64,000 nucleotides of DNA from Nitrospira sp. Its GTDB lineage: Bacteria > Nitrospirota > Nitrospiria > Nitrospirales > Nitrospiraceae. Both the position numbers and the translations under genes were made by a program. Location of the stretch: NCBI GenBank assembly GCA_024760545.1, contig CP060501.1, positions 1,463,501 through 1,527,500 of the forward strand, in the 5' to 3' direction. The stretch's first letter is position 1. Every line of letters starts with the position of its first letter. Positions 58,701 through 64,000 of this stretch are shown in pieces. The notes below the pieces were generated by a model. The model was not told the DNA's origin and ran no database searches. It saw nothing but the letters and a program-made list of their open reading frames with translations.

Positions 58701-59436
58701 GGAATTCCCTGGTCAACAACGTCACTTCAATCCCGCGCGCTTCTCCTTGCAACGTCTGATAGGTGCGCGCCTGGCGCGCCTGCCGTTCGAGAGAATTGAG
58801 TTGCTTCTTGATCTCAGCCACGATGTCTCGGACTCGCAGGAGATTTTGCTGCGTCGCTTCCAACTTCCGTAATGCCTCGGCCTTCTGTTTCTTGTAGCGG
58901 ACAATGCCGGCGGTTTCCTCGATGAGCTCGCGTCGATCTTGCGGAGACGCATTCAGGATCTGATCGATTTGGCCTTGCGCAATAACCGTGTGTCCTTTGC
59001 TGCCCGCACGGGTGTCGAGGAGCAAGCCGCGAATATCCTTGAGCCTGCACGGAGTCTTATTGATGAGATACTCGCTCTCGCCATTGCGGTACAAACGGCG
59101 GGTAATCATCAGTTCTTGAAATTCAGTCAGTTGGCCGGGGAGCCCCGCGCCGGCATCCAACTTCACCGCCGTCTGATCAAGGCCTCCGATGATTAACGAC
59201 ACCTCCGTCATGCCCAATGGTTTTCGGAGTTCGGTGCCATTAAAGATGACGTCTTCCATCTTTTCGCTTCTGAGTGTTTTGGTGCTTTGCTCGCCCATCA
59301 CCCACAGAATGGCATCCACGACGTTGCTCTTTCCGCTCCCATTTGGACCAACAATCGCCGTGACACCCTCGGGAAATTCGATCTTGGCCTCAGCGAACGA
59401 CTTGAACCCCAACATATCCAATGATTTCAAGTACAT
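55759..59436 (-). CDS. smc: SMC, chromosome partition ATPase
   Basis: A 1225-residue structural-maintenance-of-chromosomes protein. Walker A is GPNGSGKSNVVDAILWV near residue 32; long coiled coils of about 170-500 and 690-1010 flank a hinge (about 520-670, GERVRGWFVDEPSVGRRLI). The C-terminal signature is MLSGGEKTLTAMALL and the Walker B is FCLLDEIDAPLDEENIG near 1160. It organises and segregates chromosomes with ScpA/ScpB, which are not in the window. The protein is slightly longer than usual. IspH lies upstream on the same strand. Confidence 0.97.
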   Translation of the reverse strand: MYLKSLDMLGFKSFAEAKIEFPEGVTAIVGPNGSGKSNVVDAILWVMGEQSTKTLRSEKMEDVIFNGTELRKPLGMTEVSLIIGGLDQTAVKLDAGAGLPGQLTEFQELMITRRLYRNGESEYLINKTPCRLKDIRGLLLDTRAGSKGHTVIAQGQIDQILNASPQDRRELIEETAGIVRYKKQKAEALRKLEATQQNLLRVRDIVAEIKKQLNSLERQARQARTYQTLQGEARGIEVTLLTREFRALRQTLREVEDDVLNLDRQESEKAAEQARLTTDLERARLDAIATADLIGKTREELAGIEHQQSHALTAAEVERNRGQLLNQQQVEESAELEELVRSRDNLAGALQTVEASLHSVEEEMVIRDRALGELDQEMARLLQQRAAAVAEEERGRKDVLQLAILVANTEQGISQLMKRVEDLAGRGTRLVSERDELRGQREAAIERHEAVRKEYGEADRLVTKLREDQRSVQEEAIQAAGMMQSLDQAILRRSEELAGVDSRLEALQGVVREEMGYGRQGAQQGPALKSCEGVRDAVAEWLVIPSGMERAVEAVLGERVRGWFVDEPSVGRRLIRFLQQEGLGRGSFIPQHPRWEGAGTHDWWSAIAEQPGIVGRAVDLIQTDAARTGARDSLFDRVVIVRSLDQAMQVWEQHAWHAPNGPILVTLDGEVVDASGIVTGGQVQGTPGLLERRREVIDLEVKRHALVTELDQSKQQRDDVFAQTQLLTQRDRQLGDSLRDAEMQDLSLRKDEEKLQHVLTDLDHRLNAVETEIQEGLGERERLEQESQSAHAQLGQWVAEKNGQETLLGRVRERLGLFDQNMREQQEHVTQAKLTAEGLRARREHEQQNRVRVAQQIQETEDRRRLLGEHLNSLKGSIERSRDEQARQEALCQELGVTASRVKAELVAAQEQQAQQMGASQTLEASLEEVRRGVSAIRDARMTVEVRRAELRTQLATVEGTLSGTYQLDPLALIDDAPVSNESVIETDATGQEAAQRSDAELKEQLQKLRDRLDRMGPINLAAISEHQELEERHKFLSAQEQDLSNSIVSLKEIIQRIHRTTKEMFASTYDELQQKFSEVFVQFFPGGRAELQLVDEPPSENGEPPGSQEPGIEIVAQPPGKRLKSITMLSGGEKTLTAMALLFASFLIRPTPFCLLDEIDAPLDEENIGRFTGVLKELAQNAQFLVITHNKRTMSIADSLFGVTMEEPGVSKLVSVRLGDLQPA

Positions 59437-59705
59437 CGGCTCACCCTTTCACGCGCGCGTGGGGCGCTCCCATGGAAATAAAAATTTCCGGCCCTTGTAT
59501 CATAGGAGCTTCAAGAAATCAAAGAAAAACACAGCCAATAGAGGAGATGCAGTGTGACCACTACAAGGTATAGGGTGGGGGCTAGGAAAATCTCAAAAGT
59601 GGTTTGGAATCCGATACATGGCCTCGGAACCATCACCGGCAGCGCAAGACGACCGCCCTAGGAAACCGCAGACAGCGAAGGGACGAAGGCTTTATCTACA
59701 ACGCA
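59437..59705. other. Gap between ispH and smc
   Basis: Upstream region of smc, which is transcribed leftward. It contains the run AAATAAAAATTT near 59476-59489. No gene or promoter could be recognised with confidence. Confidence 0.35.
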
Positions 59706-60668
59706 CTACCCGGCAATGCTGGCCATCGATTTCTTGGACGATTCTATTTGGACAAGTTCCTTCGGCAACAGAAATTCAACGTCTTCTTCGATGACGGTGA
59801 GTTCCTCGACTTCGGATGGTCCCGAAGCTCTCAAGAATGCGACCACTTCCGTGACCAAGATTTCCGGAGCGGAAGCCCCCGCGGCAATTCCGACTGCTTT
59901 GGCACCTTGCAGCCATTCCGGATTGATGTCGCTGGCTGAATCGATGAGATAAGAGGGAATGCCGCACTGCTCTCCAAGTTCACGCAGGCGATTGGAGTTG
60001 GAGCTGTTCGGCGACCCGATCACCAGAATGACATCCACGAGACGGGACAATTCCTTCACAGCATTCTGCCGGTTTTGCGTCGCATAGCAGATATCTTCCT
60101 GATGCGGGCCCTTGATGTTCGGAAACCGCTGATGGAGCGCGCTGACGATGTCCCGACACTCATCCACGCTCAACGTCGTCTGCGTGACATACGAGAGGTT
60201 GATGGTGTTTTCTACCAGTAATTCTTCCACATCTTTCACCGAAGACACGAGATGAAACTTGTCGGGAATCTGGCCCAGCGTCCCGATCACTTCCGGGTGA
60301 CCGGCGTGACCGATAAGAATCAGTTCATACCCCTGAGTATAATCGCGGTTCACTTCGTTATGCACTTTGATCACCAGCGGACAGGTCGCGTCGATCACAT
60401 GCAGGCGCCGACGATTCGCTTCCTCCCACACCGACTTCGCAACACCATGCGCGCTGAAAATGACGACCGACCCTTCCGGAACTTCGTTCAACTCTTCCAC
60501 AAAGACCGCGCCTTTTTGCCGGAGCGAATTCACGACATGGCGGCTATGAACGATCTCATGCCGGACATAAATAGGTGCGCCATACTTCTTGAGGGAAAGA
60601 TCCACGATATCGATCGCCCGATCGACACCGGCGCAAAACCCACGGGGATTGGCAAGATAGATTTTCAT
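59706..60668 (-). CDS. ispH: IspH, HMBPP reductase
   Basis: A 320-residue protein. The ATG at 60668 ([20 protein letters not shown]) fits the family start; GGAG lies upstream. Cluster ligands: Cys in [13 protein letters not shown] (residue 12), in [11 protein letters not shown] (near 96) and in the [15 protein letters not shown] segment (near 192). [19 protein letters not shown] binds the substrate. The enzyme performs the last MEP step, making IPP and DMAPP, and completes Dxs and IspG in the window. Confidence 0.96.
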   Translation of the reverse strand: MKIYLANPRGFCAGVDRAIDIVDLSLKKYGAPIYVRHEIVHSRHVVNSLRQKGAVFVEELNEVPEGSVVIFSAHGVAKSVWEEANRRRLHVIDATCPLVIKVHNEVNRDYTQGYELILIGHAGHPEVIGTLGQIPDKFHLVSSVKDVEELLVENTINLSYVTQTTLSVDECRDIVSALHQRFPNIKGPHQEDICYATQNRQNAVKELSRLVDVILVIGSPNSSNSNRLRELGEQCGIPSYLIDSASDINPEWLQGAKAVGIAAGASAPEILVTEVVAFLRASGPSEVEELTVIEEDVEFLLPKELVQIESSKKSMASIAG

Positions 60669-61112
60669 AATCGTCGCAGCTCCTTCGCTCGGCACTCTAC
60701 CAGATCGTCCTGTCTGCAGTCTTTACTGAGTATTCACGATACGTCAGATCAACTCGTTCCGTCAACAGAATTGCCTCCGAAAAGCCACGACGGTATCACC
60801 GAGAGCGGGTGTCCCGGAGATCTTGCCCGCCTCCTACAGGCTTGGTATGTTGCGGGCTTGTAAATAGTTACACCCTCGGAGGTCCTTTCTGAGATCGAGT
60901 CAGGAAGCTATTCTGTACGCGGCCCCCCACATCCGACCTTTTTGGAGTCATGTCCATGTCCCCGAACAAATAGACACCGTCATGTCGTCATCACGCTGTT
61001 ACCTTGACTCTCTCTCCGGTCCCCCGTACGCTCAGTGCCTGCTGAAATGTCATATCTTTGTGGCAACTGAAACTTTCCCTTTTTGTTCTGACTGTACAAG
61101 GAGGTGCCTCGG
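60669..61112. other. Divergent intergenic region
   Basis: Separates ispH (minus) from the plus-strand small gene at 61113. It holds the TTGACT/TACGCT promoter at 61004-61032. No further gene was found. Confidence 0.45.
61004..61032 (+). promoter_or_regulatory. Sigma70-like promoter
   Basis: TTGACT (61004-61009), 17-base spacer, TACGCT (61027-61032). Almost the same 29-base string recurs at 62608-62636 before the response-regulator gene. The start codon at 61113 lies about 80 bases on. Confidence 0.6.
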
Positions 61113-61496
61113 ATGGCTCAAAGACCATTTCAAACGGGAGTTGCCATCAATCTTAGTAATGGAGAAAGCGTCAAGGACATCGATGTCCTGACCGTTCCAG
61201 CCAGAAAACGATTCGATGTCAAATTTGTCGGGATCAATGGATTCGGACAGCCGAATCAACCGCTCTTCTATGCAGTTCACGTGACCACACGGTCGAAAAC
61301 GGGCATCTATCCCATTGCGCCTGCCGGCACTTCTGAGATCGCTGATCCCGAATTTCCTGCACGATATTTTGGGAGTCAGGAAGTCACCCTTTACGCGGAT
61401 CCCAAGTCCAACCTCATCTTTACGGTCGCTCGCAAGGATACCTCGGCCAACGTGAGGGTATTTATCGATATCTGCGGGCTTCTCACCGATGTGTGA
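61113..61496 (+). CDS. Hypothetical soluble protein
   Basis: A 127-residue protein starting MAQRPFQTGVAINLSNGESV, with AAGGAGG eight bases before the ATG. It is strand-rich (KRFDVKFVGINGFGQPNQPL, YAVHVTTRSKTGIYPIAPAG, NVRVFIDICGLLTDV), consistent with a small beta-sandwich fold. One cysteine; no membrane segment. Family not recognised. The last eight bases overlap the upstream codons of the methyltransferase frame. Confidence 0.65.
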   Translation: MAQRPFQTGVAINLSNGESVKDIDVLTVPARKRFDVKFVGINGFGQPNQPLFYAVHVTTRSKTGIYPIAPAGTSEIADPEFPARYFGSQEVTLYADPKSNLIFTVARKDTSANVRVFIDICGLLTDV

Positions 61497-61548
61497 AGAA
61501 GGCAGCGGACTTGGCGAGCGGAAATTTCCGGATGAAAGACTCGTAACC

Positions 61549-62595
61549 ATGACCAAGGAAATAACCCACATGCACTCTGCCGTAAATCCGTCTTCCATCT
61601 TGCAGACCGCCTTTGGGTTTTGGGGGTCCAAGGTCCTGCTCACGGCCGTTGAGGTCGGCCTGTTCACCACACTCGCCGATCGGCGTCTCACCGGCACGGA
61701 GCTGGGCAGGGAATTGCACCTCCATCCACGCGCCATCGCCGACTTTTTTGACGCGCTTGTGTCGATGAAGTTTCTCGACCGAGACGGCGACGGACCCGAG
61801 GCAAAATATTTCAACACGCCCGAAGGTGCCGTGTTCCTGGACGAAGCCAGCCCACGGTATATCGGCGGGCTTCTGATCATGCTCAACGCACGGCTGTTCA
61901 AATTTTGGAACGATCTGCCCCAAGCCTTGCGGACCGGCCGGCCGCAGAACGAAGTCAAACACGGGCAGAAAGGCATGTTCGAGGAACTCTACTCGAACGT
62001 GCCCAGGCTGGAACAATTCATGGGTGCGATGACCGGCGCCTCGCGCATCAACTTCGAGACGTTCGCGGAGAAGTTTGATTTTTCTCGATTCCGGACCCTC
62101 TGCGACGTCGGCGGCGCGACCGGCCTGCTCAGCATTGAGGTCGCGAAGCGACATCCGCATCTCACCTGTACCAGCTTCGATCTGCCGGTTGTCGAACCGA
62201 TCGCGAAGAAACACATTGCCGCCTCCGGGCTGGAAGCTCGCGTGAGCACGGCGTCCGGTGACTTCTTCAAGGACCCGTTGCCGAAGGCCGACCTCATCAC
62301 GATGGGTATGATTCTGCATGACTGGAATCTGGAGGACAAAATGCGCTTGATCCGATCAGCCTACGACGCGTTACCGCCAGGCGGCGCACTCGTCGCCATC
62401 GAAGCGTTGATCGATGATGCCCGCCGCGAGAATGTGCAGGGACTACTGATGTCCCTCAACATGCTCATCGAATTCGGCGATGCGTTTGATTATTCCGGCG
62501 CGGACTTCCGCCGGTGGTGTGGGGACGTCGGCTTCAAGCGATTCGAGGTCATGCACCTCGCCGGGCCGTCGAGCGCGGCTGTTGCCTATAAATAG
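61549..62595 (+). CDS. SAM-dependent O-methyltransferase (family 2 type)
   Basis: The start is uncertain: the frame opens at 61489 and in-frame ATGs at 61549 (MTKEITHMHS) and 61570 are possible. From 61549 it is 348 residues. The N-terminal dimerisation helix domain (about 10-110: AVEVGLFTTLADRRLTGTEL) precedes a Rossmann SAM domain with CDVGGATGLLSIEVAKRHP near 200 and FDLPVVEPIAKKHI; GMILHDWNLEDKMRLIRSAY contains the HDW motif, where His is the catalytic base in plant-type enzymes. It methylates a hydroxyl of a small or lipophilic substrate; which one is unknown. Confidence 0.87.
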   Translation: MTKEITHMHSAVNPSSILQTAFGFWGSKVLLTAVEVGLFTTLADRRLTGTELGRELHLHPRAIADFFDALVSMKFLDRDGDGPEAKYFNTPEGAVFLDEASPRYIGGLLIMLNARLFKFWNDLPQALRTGRPQNEVKHGQKGMFEELYSNVPRLEQFMGAMTGASRINFETFAEKFDFSRFRTLCDVGGATGLLSIEVAKRHPHLTCTSFDLPVVEPIAKKHIAASGLEARVSTASGDFFKDPLPKADLITMGMILHDWNLEDKMRLIRSAYDALPPGGALVAIEALIDDARRENVQGLLMSLNMLIEFGDAFDYSGADFRRWCGDVGFKRFEVMHLAGPSSAAVAYK

Positions 62596-62607
62596 ACCGT
62601 CCATTAC

Positions 62608-62636
62608 TTGACTCTGTCTCCCCTCCCCCGTACGCT
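62608..62636 (+). promoter_or_regulatory. Promoter of the response regulator, near its start
   Basis: TTGACT (62608-62613), 17-base spacer, TACGCT (62631-62636), nearly identical to 61004-61032. The ATG at 62647 is only ten bases after the -10, so the transcript would have about four leader bases. Confidence 0.6.
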
Positions 62637-62646
62637 GAGGCATCCT

Positions 62647-63357
62647 ATGGGTTCCACCAATCACAAGAAAATCCTCATAGTCGAGGATGAGCAGGATATT
62701 CTGCAGCTCGTCAAACTCTATCTGGAAAAGGAGGGGCTTCGCCCTGTCACGGCGATGAACGGGCTCGAGGCGCTCAAGAAAGTCAAAGAAGACAAACCTG
62801 ATCTCGTCGTCCTCGACCTGATGCTGCCCGAGATGGACGGGCTCGAAGTCTGCAAGCGGCTGCGTTCCGCAGCGGATACCGCGATGCTGCCAATCATTAT
62901 GTTGACGGCAAAAGCTGAAGAATCGGACACGATCGTTGGGCTCGAGTTGGGCGCCGATGATTACGTAACCAAGCCCTTCAGCCCCAAAGCGCTCGTCGCC
63001 AGGGTCAAAGCCCTGCTGCGTCGGGTGGAGCGCTCACCGACTACCGGCCCGGATCTGTACCGCTATGATACGCTCACGATGAATTTGTCCCGCCATGAGG
63101 TCAGCCTTGGTAAACAAGAGATCCCCTTGACCGCGAAAGAATTCGGCCTGCTGGAGCATCTGCTTCGGCATCGCGGTCGCGTGCTGACCCGCGAGGTGCT
63201 GCTCAATGCCGTGTGGGGATACGACTACTATGGCACGACCAGAACCGTCGACGTGCATATCCGCCGTCTGAAGCAAAAACTCCCGCTCCTCGAAGAAGCC
63301 ATCGTATCCGTCAAATCCCTCGGATACAAACTGAAAGATTTCGACGGATCAGGATGA
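62647..63357 (+). CDS. PhoB/OmpR-type response regulator
   Basis: A 236-residue two-domain regulator starting MGSTNHKKILIVEDEQDILQ. The receiver domain has the acidic pair ED, the phospho-acceptor Asp in LVVLDLMLPEMDG (near residue 60), the conserved Thr in MLTAKAEESD and the Lys in VTKPFSPKAL. The C-terminal winged helix includes LTAKEFGLLEHLLRHRGRVL and GTTRTVDVHIRRLKQKL. It binds DNA when phosphorylated by the kinase encoded next, whose ATG overlaps its stop. Confidence 0.95.
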   Translation: MGSTNHKKILIVEDEQDILQLVKLYLEKEGLRPVTAMNGLEALKKVKEDKPDLVVLDLMLPEMDGLEVCKRLRSAADTAMLPIIMLTAKAEESDTIVGLELGADDYVTKPFSPKALVARVKALLRRVERSPTTGPDLYRYDTLTMNLSRHEVSLGKQEIPLTAKEFGLLEHLLRHRGRVLTREVLLNAVWGYDYYGTTRTVDVHIRRLKQKLPLLEEAIVSVKSLGYKLKDFDGSG

Positions 63358-64000
63358 CTTGGTCGATTCGATGGAAAGTGACGGTCGGCACGCTCGCGGC
63401 GGTCGTCTGTGGCCTCGTGCTCGCCGGAGTGATCCTGGTTCAATTCTTCGAGCGACAGGCCCTCCTCGAACTGAGGGCGGTGCTGGAAACGAAAACCCAG
63501 CTCGTTGAATACGCGGTCCAACCGCTGTTTCACTCAGACTCTTCACCTCCGACACCGGCTTCCCTGCAAGAGACGGCGCGAGACCTCAGCAACCGCGCAT
63601 CCGCTCGCATCACGTTGATTGCCGCAAACGGAACGGTGCTTGCCGATAGCGCCGTACGGGATATCGACCTATCCGCCATGGAGAACCATCGGTCTCGGCC
63701 TGAGATCCAACAAGCTTTTTCCACAGGACAGGGGCAGGACATCCGGATGAGTCACACCACCGGCGAGCGAACGATGTACCGTGCCGTCCTGCTGCGGCAA
63801 CCTCAGCCCGCTCCGCCGATCGTCGTGCGTGTGAGCCTTCCCATGGTTGTGTTGGATCGCGAGCTTTCTGAATTGCGTCAACAGCTCTTTCTGGCTTTCG
63901 GCATCGCGCTCCTCGTCGCCCTCACGGTAAGTATCTGGCTGGCTCACAGTATCAGCAGGCCCCTTTCGGACATTGCGGCGGCGGCCCAGTACTTGAGCTC
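63354..64000 (+). CDS. Sensor histidine kinase, N-terminal part (PhoR-like)
   Basis: The ATG at 63354 overlaps the stop of the response regulator (ATGA). The 215 visible codons encode a first membrane helix (VTVGTLAAVVCGLVLAGVIL), a periplasmic sensor region (about 33-175, with TLIAANGTVLADSAVRDID as in PhoR), a second helix (FLAFGIALLVALTVSIWLAH) and the start of a HAMP domain (SISRPLSDIAAAAQYL). The H-box and ATPase domains lie beyond the window. It should phosphorylate the adjacent regulator; the signal is unknown. Confidence 0.88.
   Translation, partial: MTWSIRWKVTVGTLAAVVCGLVLAGVILVQFFERQALLELRAVLETKTQLVEYAVQPLFHSDSSPPTPASLQETARDLSNRASARITLIAANGTVLADSAVRDIDLSAMENHRSRPEIQQAFSTGQGQDIRMSHTTGERTMYRAVLLRQPQPAPPIVVRVSLPMVVLDRELSELRQQLFLAFGIALLVALTVSIWLAHSISRPLSDIAAAAQYLS

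Noticed and set aside
1-64000. CRISPR arrays, rRNA genes, phage structural genes, intact insertion sequences
   Set aside because: Looked for by eye; no regularly spaced direct repeats, rRNA-like sequence or transposase motif was found in this window.

Overview
The window reads as a chromosomal segment of a Nitrospira-type nitrite-oxidising bacterium (phylum Nitrospirota). The assignment is an inference from gene content: a large respiratory operon pairing a bc/b6-type complex with two 'cytochrome bd-like' oxidase subunits, many small haem-c proteins and an ethylbenzene-dehydrogenase-like haem-b subunit, next to a hopanoid/isoprenoid operon. No rRNA, CRISPR array or intact transposase was seen.

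Layout. 1-7 kb: small hypothetical genes, two 93-residue paralogs, an NhaA Na+/H+ antiporter and a periplasmic BON-domain protein. 7-23 kb: an accessory region studded with 3'-half copies of tRNA-Thr genes (7032, 14713, 17449, 17667) that ends at an intact tRNA-Thr(CGU) at 22994-23069. It looks like stacked integration events with the integrases gone. It holds a cluster of secreted thermonucleases around a ComEA-like HhH protein, an F420/Ddn-like protein, an integron-type cassette with an SDR gene, a CrtX-like glycosyltransferase, a secreted HEYGH metalloprotease, several micro-proteins, a duplicated regulatory segment and several pseudogenes. 23-26 kb: a lipoprotein with a catalytically dead caspase fold, and a UbiA prenyltransferase.

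26-38 kb: the respiratory operon on the minus strand. In transcription order: bd-like subunit, monohaem cytochrome c, PRC-barrel/Rieske fusion, long cytochrome b, membrane protein, second bd-like subunit, two monohaem cytochromes c, haem-b gamma-like subunit, dihaem lipoprotein cytochrome c. A separate lipoprotein cytochrome c lies just upstream.

38-53 kb, minus strand: squalene-hopene cyclase, adenosylhopane nucleosidase HpnG, MlaE-F-D-C, a beta-barrel protein, Dxs, IspG, a GT87 glycosyltransferase, tRNA-Cys and HpnH. Precursor supply, hopanoid synthesis, side-chain extension and probable outer-membrane lipid transport are thus placed together. A good sigma70-like promoter precedes shc.

53-64 kb: a 47-residue Tat-signal micro-protein translationally coupled to a GMC-family flavin oxidoreductase, SMC (with a stray copy of its 3' end nearby), IspH, a small hypothetical protein, an O-methyltransferase and a PhoB/PhoR-type two-component system cut by the window edge.

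Several promoters share TTGACY-N17/18-TAMGCT/TAAGGT. Two of them sit so close to the start codon that the transcript may be leaderless. All assignments come from reading the sequence; no database search was possible.
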